Made by a program: the position numbers and the translations under genes. 6,559 nucleotides of DNA from an uncultured Candidatus Melainabacteria bacterium (lineage in GTDB: Bacteria > Cyanobacteriota > Vampirovibrionia > Gastranaerophilales > Gastranaerophilaceae), in NCBI GenBank assembly GCA_937891325.1, contig CALAFU010000072.1, positions 1 through 6,559 on the forward strand, in the 5' to 3' direction. Positions 1 through 6,003 of this stretch are shown in pieces. Below the pieces are notes generated by a model, which had not been told where the DNA came from, searched no databases, and saw only the letters and a program-made list of their open reading frames with translations. The first letter of the stretch is position 1. Each line of letters begins with the position of its first letter.

Positions 1-516
1 GGTAAAACATATCCTGACCATTGGGAATTGAATGATGTGACAGAATACACAATTTCTAACGACGGTATTTTTATTAAAATCGACCAAAAAGATAAATACG
101 ACATACTTCAAGGTAAAGATGCTGAAAGCGCGTTTATGCTAATGACTTACTCTGTAAAGAAGGAACGTCAAATTACGAACGCAAACCTTTGGAAATACGT
201 GACATTGCTAAAACACGAAAACCTTGATGAAGATTATCACTATATGTTGAACAAATACTATCAAAGATTTTTCCACCCATTTGTTTGCGTACTTTTAGCA
301 ATTATGGGTTGCCTACTAGGTTTCAGCAAACCTCGTGAACAACGTTTAATCGGTTTTACTATTGCAATTGGTTGCATTTTCTTATACTACATCACATTGC
401 CATTCTTTGATTTGTTGGCAGAAAAGAATGTTCTACCACCATTGATTACGGCAGCAACTCCGCCGGTAGCATTTTTACTTGCAATCATTGCCTTTTACAA
501 GACTAAAGATCTATAA
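1..516 (+). CDS. LptF/LptG (YjgP/YjgQ) family LPS-export permease, C-terminal part (5' end outside window)
   Basis: Frame 1 is open from the first base to the TAA at 514-516, so this is the last 171 residues of a longer protein. Family members are usually about 350-400 residues. LptF and LptG are the inner-membrane subunits of the LptB2FG ABC transporter, which extracts lipopolysaccharide and passes it to LptC/LptA. Visible residues 1-75 are soluble and begin with a W-x-L-x-D-V pattern, fitting the end of the periplasmic beta-jellyroll domain. Residue 80 onward has the family's conserved region: a YQRFFHPFVC segment leading into a membrane helix (about 93-109), the GFSKPREQR loop, a second helix (about 116-133) and a last helix (about 150-166). 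The helix 3 lead-in reads AATPPVAF where many homologues have a W-x-P-N motif. I cannot tell LptF from LptG on this fragment. It is followed after 11 bp by the secreted protein gene, so the two are probably co-transcribed. Confidence 0.85.
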   Translation, partial: GKTYPDHWELNDVTEYTISNDGIFIKIDQKDKYDILQGKDAESAFMLMTYSVKKERQITNANLWKYVTLLKHENLDEDYHYMLNKYYQRFFHPFVCVLLAIMGCLLGFSKPREQRLIGFTIAIGCIFLYYITLPFFDLLAEKNVLPPLITAATPPVAFLLAIIAFYKTKDL

Positions 517-527
517 GGATAAACGAA

Positions 528-1319
528 ATGAAAAAAATCGCATTACTAATATGCTTGTTAATATTGGGTTCTAGCGTAATGGCGTCACCCGTATCAATAA
601 AGGAAGATAACGGCATTTATCACATTACATTAAGCGGAAATGCAGTAAAAAAGCGCATTAACTTTATCGCAACTGACTCATTGATGACAAACAAAGAAGT
701 TCACGATATGTCAAAATCACTATTGACAATCAATACAGGCTTTTTTGACCCTAAAAACGGTAAAACTATTTCTTACATCGTAACAGACGGTCAAACTGTC
801 GCTGACCCCCTAATGAACGACGGTTTAATGCTTAATCCACTTTTGAGATTACACATGAAGAAAATCTTAAACCGTTCTGAATTCAGGATTGTAGAGTGTA
901 ACAAGAAATTGAGATACGAAATTGTGCCACACAACACGCCTGTAAACTTTATGTGTAGCGTAAAAACCTCTGCTCAAGGCGGTCCTCAGCTTTTGCCAGA
1001 GCTTAGATTGGAAGAAGAATTCTTTATCCTAAAAAATGAAGAAGGAAACATCATAAGACAGTCTGCATCAGTGTTAGACCGCGTACCTAGAACCATTGTA
1101 GGCATTAAAGATAACGAAATGCACATTTTGATTATTACCAATAAAAACCCTAAAAACATCTTTGAAGCAAGGGATTTGTGCAAGAGCTACGGGCTTGAAA
1201 AGGCTATGGCATTCGACGGTGGCAGTTCAACCTCTCTTGATTACAAGAAAATTCACGTAACTTCAATTGAAGCAAATGACACAGGAAGAAGTCTCAAATC
1301 GTTTATGATTGTTAAATAG
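528..1319 (+). CDS. Secreted phosphodiester glycosidase (NAGPA/DUF2233) family protein
   Basis: This is a 263-residue protein. The start is supported by an AAGGAT ribosome binding site overlapping the stop of the upstream permease gene. Residues 1-19 form a signal peptide: MKK, a hydrophobic core, and a V-M-A cleavage motif with a predicted cut after A19. The mature part has the signature blocks of the family of human N-acetylglucosamine-1-phosphodiester alpha-N-acetylglucosaminidase: N-T-G-F-F at 69-73, a D-G turn near 87, GGPQLL at 151-156, VPRTIVGI at 186-193, and DGGSSTSL at 230-237. The last block is usually DGGGST, so one glycine is Ser here. Bacterial members are annotated as exopolysaccharide-related or phosphodiester glycosidases, and the substrate here is unknown. 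It should act in the periplasm or outside the cell. Its position behind an LPS-export gene hints at an envelope-glycan role, which is inference only. A strong terminator lies 104 bp downstream. Confidence 0.85.
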   Translation: MKKIALLICLLILGSSVMASPVSIKEDNGIYHITLSGNAVKKRINFIATDSLMTNKEVHDMSKSLLTINTGFFDPKNGKTISYIVTDGQTVADPLMNDGLMLNPLLRLHMKKILNRSEFRIVECNKKLRYEIVPHNTPVNFMCSVKTSAQGGPQLLPELRLEEEFFILKNEEGNIIRQSASVLDRVPRTIVGIKDNEMHILIITNKNPKNIFEARDLCKSYGLEKAMAFDGGSSTSLDYKKIHVTSIEANDTGRSLKSFMIVK

Positions 1320-1422
1320 GGCTATTTAGCCGTACAACAACAGTAAAACGTTCTCTACGTCTGTCATTATTAGCATTTTTATCGCAAAAGGCTTATTTTT
1401 ATTAATGTACAGGTGTCATTGT

Positions 1423-1474
1423 CCGTAAAAACGCGTACGTAAAAGTACGTACGTTTTAAAACGGTCTTTTTTTT
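1423..1474 (+). terminator. Rho-independent terminator for the permease/glycosidase operon
   Basis: The core is a perfect 8-bp stem, CGTACGTA (1434-1441) with TACGTACG (1446-1453), around an AAAG tetraloop. It is extended by AAAA (1428-1431) with TTTT (1454-1457), past a CG bulge, and by CCGT (1423-1426) with ACGG (1461-1464). It is followed by TC and eight T residues (1467-1474). The stem is less GC-rich than usual but long, and the U-tract is strong. The orientation fits termination of + strand transcripts from the left. Confidence 0.8.
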
Positions 1475-1545
1475 ACAAATAAAATTTTGTATAATTGAGG
1501 GGGCAATACCTGTTTAAAAATTTTATTTTTTATCGGAAAATTTAT

Positions 1546-1575
1546 GAGATTCTGAAACAAGTTCAGAATGACATA
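1546..1575 (+). repeat. Small palindromic repeat, copy 1
   Basis: A 30-bp unit with an 8-bp perfect stem (ATTCTGAA 1549-1556, TTCAGAAT 1562-1569) and a 5-nt loop ACAAG. It starts with GAG and ends with GACATA. It matches copy 2 (1595-1624, opposite strand) at 24 of 30 positions. The sequence resembles the short intergenic palindrome of the GTCAT-TCTGAA-n-TTCAG type that I recall from many unrelated bacterial genomes. That resemblance is from memory, not a search. Confidence 0.75.
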
Positions 1576-1594
1576 AGGTTTAATATTTAATCTC

Positions 1595-1624
1595 TATGTC
1601 ACCCTGAATTTATTTCAGGGTCTC
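1595..1624 (-). repeat. Small palindromic repeat, copy 2 (inverted)
   Basis: This is the inverted partner of the unit at 1546-1575, separated from it by 19 bp of AT-rich sequence. Its own stem is ACCCTGAA (1601-1608) with TTCAGGGT (1614-1621), 8 bp, around a 5-nt loop. Two stem pairs that are T-A in copy 1 are C-G here, so the stem is kept although the sequence differs. Its outer end TATGTCAC (1595-1602) is matched in inverse by GTGACATA at 1662-1669. No U-tract follows on either strand, so it is not a canonical intrinsic terminator, but it lies where thioesterase transcripts must end. Confidence 0.75.
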
Positions 1625-1687
1625 TACAACCAGAGTTTAGCCACACGAAAACTAAATTAGTGTGACATAATTATTTTTGAGTTATCT

Positions 1688-2431
1688 TTAAACAAATTCT
1701 ACATTTACTGCGCAAAGTTCATCGTTTGTATTTTTATTTTTTACAACGATTTTTGCAAGGTTGTCATCTACTTGAGCTTCTGAAACAACAGTATTTCCAA
1801 ATTTAATTTCTTTTTTAAACACCATATCAAGTGCTTTAATTTTATGAGTGTCTTTAAATTCTTTTGGTAAAGTTTCAAACGCCCAAACAATATAGTTTGC
1901 ATTGTTTACGTGTTGATTTACATCAATATCATCAAATCTGATTTTGAATTCTTCTGTATAATCAACTCTTTCAGGCTCGTGAACCTTTTTGAAGGACATA
2001 TCATCTTCTCGTTTTTCAACCTTTTCAAATTGAGAGAAAACAGTTTGAGGCGCAACCATTGATTTATCTTGAATATTAACCAAAGCCCAATGGCTCAAAA
2101 CTCTGCCAACAAGTTCTTTATTTTCGTTATAAAGTTCAAAATCACGATGTGCAAAAAGTCTATTATAGCCTCTTGCTTCAGTTTTAATGAACAAATCTTT
2201 TATATCAACGGGATAATTATTAAACTCCATGTGGTATTTCAACAAGAACCAAGCCAAGTTACGTTCTGTAACTTCTTTATAGCCAAAATGACCTTTATTT
2301 GCAGCATTTGTTGCAACGTCTTGCAAGAAATTGAACAGTGCAGAAGGTTTTAAGCCTTTTTTATAGTCCATTTCACTATATCTAACTTGATAATCTTGCG
2401 TAAAATAAAATGGTGATTGCTCGTTAATCAT
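1688..2431 (-). CDS. Acyl-ACP thioesterase (FatA/FatB-like, double hotdog)
   Basis: This 247-residue protein has the length and layout of a bacterial acyl-[acyl-carrier-protein] thioesterase: two hotdog domains, about 8-130 and 155-245. The family hydrolyses acyl-ACP to free fatty acid and ACP in the cytoplasm. The second domain carries D170-V-N172-Q-H174, followed by E208 in the FKKEI stretch. The D-x-N-x-H pattern and the 34-residue gap to the Glu match the catalytic Asp/Asn/His/Glu set described for plant FatB. The residue after the Glu is Ile where plant enzymes have Cys. The N-terminal domain contains the typical LAWFLLKYHMEF strand (59-70). The ATG is fixed by a strong AAGGAGAT ribosome binding site 5 nt upstream (2437-2444). 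Chain-length preference cannot be read from sequence alone. The gene is 64 bp behind the endonuclease IV-like gene and has its own promoter candidate in that gap, so it can be read alone or with the upstream cluster. Confidence 0.88.
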   Translation of the reverse strand: MINEQSPFYFTQDYQVRYSEMDYKKGLKPSALFNFLQDVATNAANKGHFGYKEVTERNLAWFLLKYHMEFNNYPVDIKDLFIKTEARGYNRLFAHRDFELYNENKELVGRVLSHWALVNIQDKSMVAPQTVFSQFEKVEKREDDMSFKKVHEPERVDYTEEFKIRFDDIDVNQHVNNANYIVWAFETLPKEFKDTHKIKALDMVFKKEIKFGNTVVSEAQVDDNLAKIVVKNKNTNDELCAVNVEFV

Positions 2432-2472
2432 AATTATCTCCTTGTCATCTAGAGTTGAATACTAAATGTTTA

Positions 2473-2488
2473 TTTAATAATTATATCA
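2473..2488 (-). promoter_or_regulatory. Extended -10 promoter candidate for the thioesterase gene
   Basis: On the minus strand, TGATATAAT (2488 to 2480) is a perfect TGn plus TATAAT extended -10 element. The predicted start of transcription is near 2473, giving a leader of about 40 nt before the ATG at 2431. There is no good -35 hexamer at 17 bp, which is normal for extended -10 promoters. Confidence 0.55.
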
Positions 2489-2495
2489 CGAACCA

Positions 2496-3323
2496 TTAAA
2501 GAGAGTTATAATAATCTTTAATTAATTTACAATCATCTTCTATGTTTGGAGATTCGCAGACTACAACTCCTTTTACGCCAAATTTCTTAATTGCTTTTAA
2601 CAAGTCTTTGTAGTTCATATCAGAGTCTTCTAGAGGCAAGTGATTTTTTTCGCCTTTTGCAGTGTAAGCAATACCAGCCAAGTGAGCGTGGAAGTTATTT
2701 ATAGCTTCATCACCCAAGTTTGTTGCAATGTTTTCTAAAATTCCGCAGAATTCGTCATAAGTGTTAAACGCGCCACCACTTCTTGCGTGAAGATGAGAGA
2801 AATCAACACATGGAAGCACTTGTTTAAATTCTTTTGACAATTTTATAATTTCGTCAATATCGCCCCATTGAGTGGCTTTGCCTGTTGTTTCAGGTCTTAT
2901 CCAAATTTTGTTATTGTCTTTTTCTAAGATTTCAATAATTTGAGCGGTTCTATCTGCAACGCGCTTAAACACTACGTCTTTATCGTTACCTAAATAAAAA
3001 GCCGCGTGGTAAGTTATGCTATAACCGCCAAATTCGTTTGCAACCGTTGCTGTATCAATAATTCTTGTAATACTTGCGTCAATTTTTTCTTGTTCTCTTG
3101 CGTTCAAGTTAATAAAAAATGGACCGTGAGCCGTAAAGGTATATTTTTTAGACGCATCTTTAACCACTTGGCGAGATTTGTCGCTCATTCTAACGCCTTG
3201 TACAAATTCGACTTCAATACCGTCTAAATTCATCTCATCTAAAATTTCAAGAGCGTTTTCGTACCCTCTTTTTTTATCAGTTCTAAGCGGCATACCTGCT
3301 GTTAAAAATTTTAATTCGTCCAT
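2496..3323 (-). CDS. Endonuclease IV-like (AP endonuclease family 2) TIM-barrel protein
   Basis: This 275-residue protein is close in length to E. coli Nfo (285). Endonuclease IV cleaves DNA at abasic sites with a three-metal centre. Most of the ligand motifs can be placed: H66 in TAHGPFF, H106 in ITYHAAF, E145 in RPETTGK, D174 and H177 in VDFSHLHARSGG, H214 in FHAHLAG, H228 in GEKNHLPL and E257 in VVCESPN. The E. coli D-R-H-H stretch that supplies two ligands is EKNH here, so the Asp ligand appears to be Lys, Asn or a shifted Glu. This may be a divergent branch rather than a classical Nfo; xylose-isomerase-like TIM-barrel proteins are the other option. The ATG at 3321-3323 shares one base with the TAA of the formyltransferase gene (TAATG), and a GAGG site lies upstream, so translation is probably coupled. 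No signal peptide or membrane segment is visible, so it should be cytoplasmic. Confidence 0.75.
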   Translation of the reverse strand: MDELKFLTAGMPLRTDKKRGYENALEILDEMNLDGIEVEFVQGVRMSDKSRQVVKDASKKYTFTAHGPFFINLNAREQEKIDASITRIIDTATVANEFGGYSITYHAAFYLGNDKDVVFKRVADRTAQIIEILEKDNNKIWIRPETTGKATQWGDIDEIIKLSKEFKQVLPCVDFSHLHARSGGAFNTYDEFCGILENIATNLGDEAINNFHAHLAGIAYTAKGEKNHLPLEDSDMNYKDLLKAIKKFGVKGVVVCESPNIEDDCKLIKDYYNSL

Positions 3324-4267
3324 TATTTGAATACCTCACCAACTTTTGGCGCAAGAATTTTTATAAAATCTTGTGCGTTACCTACAAAAAAGCTACCAAA
3401 TTGAATTGCAGTCGGGCTTATAAAGCCATTACCCGTTGCAATAAGAAACTTGTCTTTTTCAACTTTTGCAATTTCGCCAGCTTTATATTTTGAAGAATTA
3501 CCTTTTACAACTTCTGACATAAAAATTTTAATCATATTGTCTCTAAAAGTTGTAGATGCAATCAAGAAAGGGTTTAAAGCTCTAATAAATCTATCAACTT
3601 CAATAGCAGATTTTGTGTAATCAATGAATAAGTCATTGTCTTTTATGCTTTTGCCTTCAATAAATTCGCCTTCTGGTTGTTTACGTCTTGGCAAATCACC
3701 TTTTTCAAACTGAGCCAAAACAGCCACAAGCATTTGCATACCTAAAAAATTCAAGCGGTTAAACAAAGTTCCCATTGTCTCTAATGGTGCAATTTGAACA
3801 GTTTTTTGAAGAATAATGTCGCCTGTATCAAACCCTTCGTCCATAAAGTGAAGCGTTACGCCTGTTTCTTTTTCACCGTTCATAATTACCGTTGAATAAG
3901 GGTTTCCACCTCTATATTTTGGAAGTAGTGAAGGGTGAATATTTATAAAACCATCTTTTGTCGCTTCTAGCAACTCTTTTGGAATTTTGTAATTAAACGA
4001 TGAAACAACTGCAACATCAACGTCTAAAGATTTAATATAATCAATAAACATAGGTGCTTTTAAGTTGTCCCATTCAATAAAATTCATATTTCTAGACAAC
4101 GCAAAGCGTTTAAATGCATCGTAAGTACCATGAGTTTTTTTAGGTCCCATAACGCCCACAATATTTACTCCAGCTTGAAGTAAACCGTCAAGGCAAACAT
4201 ACGCCATATCCGGAATACCTACAAATAAAACTCGTTTTGTAAATTGTTGTTGATTAGTAGTAAACAT
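3323..4267 (-). CDS. Formyltransferase, methionyl-tRNA formyltransferase-like
   Basis: With the ATG at 4265-4267 the protein has 314 residues, the usual length of Fmt. That start is preferred over an upstream TTG at 4298-4300, which has no ribosome binding site and would enlarge the overlap with crcB. The N-terminal Rossmann-like domain starts with KRVLFVGIPDMA (11-22). The formyl-THF transferase signature is INIHPSLLPKYRG (108-120), with N109 and H111. D147 lies in DEGFDTGDI. The N/H/D triad and its 36-residue His-Asp spacing match the family. Residues from about 215 onward (RALNPF, then AGEIAKV and a glutamine-glycine block near 289-291) fit the C-terminal OB-like domain of Fmt, which argues for 10-formyl-THF:Met-tRNA formylation. 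The segment at 38-56 lacks the TQPDRPAGRGKKL-type basic loop, and GGNP replaces the common GAAP, so another formyl acceptor is possible. The gene overlaps crcB by 14 bp and the next gene by 1 bp. Confidence 0.8.
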   Translation of the reverse strand: MFTTNQQQFTKRVLFVGIPDMAYVCLDGLLQAGVNIVGVMGPKKTHGTYDAFKRFALSRNMNFIEWDNLKAPMFIDYIKSLDVDVAVVSSFNYKIPKELLEATKDGFINIHPSLLPKYRGGNPYSTVIMNGEKETGVTLHFMDEGFDTGDIILQKTVQIAPLETMGTLFNRLNFLGMQMLVAVLAQFEKGDLPRRKQPEGEFIEGKSIKDNDLFIDYTKSAIEVDRFIRALNPFLIASTTFRDNMIKIFMSEVVKGNSSKYKAGEIAKVEKDKFLIATGNGFISPTAIQFGSFFVGNAQDFIKILAPKVGEVFK

Positions 4268-4640
4268 AATTCTTTGCCCAATAATATCCAGCACCTGCAA
4301 CTAAAACGCATAGAAATACGCTTAAAATCATATAATAAATTGCAATGAAATAGTCTCCGCGTTTTATAATATCAAACACTTCAAAAGCAAAGGTGCTAAA
4401 GGTTGTAAAACCACCGCATAAACCTATTGTCATTGCGTATCTAACCTGTTGCGGAATTTCATCTGCGCCGTCAAAATATGCAATCAACAAGCCTAACAAG
4501 AATGAGCCAATTAGATTAACTGTTAAGGTTGCAAGAGGCAAGTTGAAATTGAAACATTTCAAATACAATAAACTTGTTAAATAGCGCAAAACAGAGCCGA
4601 TTCCGCCACCGATAAATACTGCAATTGCGTTTAAAAACAT
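4254..4640 (-). CDS. crcB: Fluoride ion channel CrcB/Fluc
   Basis: This 128-residue membrane protein has four hydrophobic segments (roughly 3-22, 34-55, 67-86 and 97-121), the standard single-domain CrcB length and topology. Fluc channels work as dual-topology dimers in the inner membrane and let fluoride leave the cell. Hallmarks present: GGGIGSVLRY at 11-20, N42 and the following L-I-G-S-F-L-L-G, and GGFTTFSTF at 76-84, which holds the TTFST region lining the pore and central Na+ site. The ATG follows an AAAGGA site by about 7 nt. The gene lies just behind the metK terminator, leaving only 66 bp, and no fluoride riboswitch fits there. Its last 14 bases include the start of the formyltransferase gene, so the two are probably translationally coupled. 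The gene is single here; some bacteria carry two tandem copies. Confidence 0.93.
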   Translation of the reverse strand: MFLNAIAVFIGGGIGSVLRYLTSLLYLKCFNFNLPLATLTVNLIGSFLLGLLIAYFDGADEIPQQVRYAMTIGLCGGFTTFSTFAFEVFDIIKRGDYFIAIYYMILSVFLCVLVAGAGYYWAKNYVYY

Positions 4641-4666
4641 AAAAAATCCTTTTACTAATTTGTACT

Positions 4667-4695
4667 AAAAAAGGGCGTTATAAATAGCGCCCTTT
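4667..4695 (-). terminator. Rho-independent terminator downstream of metK
   Basis: On the minus strand, AAAGGGCG (4695 to 4688) pairs perfectly with CGCCCTTT (4677 to 4670) around a 10-nt loop. The hairpin runs into a six-T tract (4672 to 4667). It starts 12 bp after the metK TAA and ends 26 bp before the crcB ATG, so it separates metK from the crcB cluster. The opposite strand is flanked only by the weaker T-run TTTAAATTTTT, so activity on the + strand would be weaker. Confidence 0.88.
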
Positions 4696-4706
4696 AAATT
4701 TTTGCA

Positions 4707-5978
4707 TTAAACTAAAGCTGTATATTTTTCAGCCTGAGTTTTTAATACTTCCGCTTTGTCGGTTTCTTCCCATGGAACTTCAATATCAGTTCTGCCCATG
4801 TGACCATAAGCAGCAAGTTTTTGATAGAATTTACCACCGTTTTTAGCTGGCAAGTTTCTTAAATCAAACTTGTTAATAATGCCAACAGGTCTTAGGTCAA
4901 AATTGTTATTTACCAATTCTGATAAATCTTCATCAGAGATTTTACCTGTTCCAAAAGTGTCAACCAAAATAGAAATTGGTTCAGCTACACCGATTGCGTA
5001 TGCTAATTCAATTTCACATTTTTCAGCTAATCCTGCTTTTACAATATTTTTAGCAACATATCTAGCTGCGTAAGCTGCTGAACGGTCAACTTTTGTTGGA
5101 TCTTTACCAGAGAAAGCTCCACCACCGTGTCTAGAGTAGCCACCATAAGTATCTACAATAATTTTTCTACCTGTAACACCAGCATCACCTTGAGGTCCGC
5201 CAATTACGAAACGTCCTGAAGGGTTTACTAAAATGGTTGTGTCTTCATCAGGTTTAATTCTTTCATTTTTGAATACGTAATCAATTACGTGTTGTTTAAT
5301 ATCATTTTTAATAATTTCTTGAACCTTTGAATTGTCACTAATAGTGCCAATTACAGGGTCGTGTTGAGTTGAAATTAAGATTGTGTGAATTCTAGAAGGT
5401 TTTCCGTCTTTATATTCAACTGTAACTTGAGATTTTCCGTCTGGTCTCAAGTAGTCTACAATACCTTTTTTTCTAACTCTTGATAATCTATATGATAATT
5501 TGTGAGCTAAGCTGATTGGTAACGGCATTAATTCTGGAGTTTCGTTACAAGCGTATCCAAACATAATACCTTGGTCGCCTGCGCCGATTTCTTCAGTTTC
5601 CATAGCTGATGTATCAGCATTTTCATTTCTTGATTCTAATGCTTTGTTTACACCGCCTGCAATATCTGTTGATTGCTCATCAATGCTTGTTAAAACAGCA
5701 CAAGTTTTATAATCAAAACCTCCGCCGTTTTCGCCAACATAGCCAATATTTTTGATTGTTTGTCTAACTACAGACGGGATATCTACATAACAATCTGATG
5801 TAATTTCCCCGCAAACTAAAGCCATACCTGTTGTAACAGTTGTTTCTGCTGCTACTCTCGATTTGTTGTCCTTAGTTAAAAACTCGTCTAAGATTGCGTC
5901 TGAAATTTGGTCGCATACCTTGTCTGGGTGTCCTTCTGTTACTGATTCAGAAGTAAATAAATAATTTTTTGCTGTCAT
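4707..5978 (-). CDS. metK: S-adenosylmethionine synthetase (methionine adenosyltransferase)
   Basis: This 423-residue cytoplasmic enzyme makes S-adenosylmethionine from methionine and ATP, releasing phosphate and pyrophosphate. Signature segments are present in order: SVTEGHPDKVCDQISDAILD at 12-31 (ATP-binding His17 and metal-binding Asp19), GEIT at 57-60, GAGDQGIMFGYA at 132-143 (methionine-side loop), NPSGRFVIGGPQGDAGVTGR at 252-271 and GGGAFSGKD at 285-293, followed by PTKVDRSAAY. It is about 40 residues longer than E. coli MetK (384). Part of this is a stretch around 112-130 ahead of the GAGDQG loop, and longer MetK proteins of this kind are common outside proteobacteria. The ATG is fixed by a strong AAGGAGA site 6 nt upstream. 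The gene is monocistronic by layout: its own promoter region lies upstream and an intrinsic terminator follows at once. The leader contains a structured element (see 6004-6040). Confidence 0.97.
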   Translation of the reverse strand: MTAKNYLFTSESVTEGHPDKVCDQISDAILDEFLTKDNKSRVAAETTVTTGMALVCGEITSDCYVDIPSVVRQTIKNIGYVGENGGGFDYKTCAVLTSIDEQSTDIAGGVNKALESRNENADTSAMETEEIGAGDQGIMFGYACNETPELMPLPISLAHKLSYRLSRVRKKGIVDYLRPDGKSQVTVEYKDGKPSRIHTILISTQHDPVIGTISDNSKVQEIIKNDIKQHVIDYVFKNERIKPDEDTTILVNPSGRFVIGGPQGDAGVTGRKIIVDTYGGYSRHGGGAFSGKDPTKVDRSAAYAARYVAKNIVKAGLAEKCEIELAYAIGVAEPISILVDTFGTGKISDEDLSELVNNNFDLRPVGIINKFDLRNLPAKNGGKFYQKLAAYGHMGRTDIEVPWEETDKAEVLKTQAEKYTALV

Positions 5979-6003
5979 AGCATTCTCCTTAATTTATATC
6001 TGC

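Larger units (their letters stand above)
1320..1687. other. Convergent intergenic region with terminator and palindromic repeats
   Basis: This 368-bp non-coding gap lies between the glycosidase-family gene (+) and the thioesterase gene (-). No credible ORF is present in either strand. Contents from left to right: a weak hairpin-like stretch around 1372-1393; the strong + strand terminator at 1423-1474; an AT-rich stretch with an isolated TATAAT at 1490-1495 and a G-rich patch at 1497-1503; and two inverted hairpin units at 1546-1575 and 1595-1624. Last comes a short CACAC/GTGTG inverted repeat (1642-1646 with 1660-1664) that ends in another GTGACATA. The motif TGACATAA occurs directly at 1569-1576 and 1663-1670, and its inverse lies at 1595-1600. 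Confidence 0.8.

Noticed and set aside
986..1183. Minus-strand ORF of 65 codons inside the glycosidase-family gene, and similar ORFs opposite the thioesterase, endonuclease-like, crcB and metK genes
   Set aside because: They lie wholly inside well-supported genes, have no family motifs, and look like frame shadows.
1372..1400. A second terminator hairpin after the glycosidase-family gene
   Set aside because: The stem (AGC/GCT and TTTT/AAAA around a mismatch) is weak and the T-run is interrupted. The hairpin at 1423-1474 is far stronger.
1467..1503. Orphan promoter or small RNA start at TATAAT (1490-1495)
   Set aside because: The only -35-like element (TTTACA at 1472-1477) is 12 bp away, the site lies directly behind a terminator, and no conserved product follows. 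AT-rich chance match is likely.
1642..1664. CACAC/GTGTG hairpin as terminator of the thioesterase gene
   Set aside because: Only 5 bp with a 13-nt loop and no U-tract on the minus strand.
4268..4300. A TTG start for the formyltransferase, adding 11 residues
   Set aside because: No ribosome binding site, a larger overlap (47 bp) with crcB, and the added residues precede the normal Fmt N-terminus. The ATG at 4267 is better.
4641..4706. Fluoride riboswitch ahead of crcB
   Set aside because: The 66-bp gap is mostly the metK terminator hairpin, and the conserved pseudoknot pattern of the crcB motif is absent.
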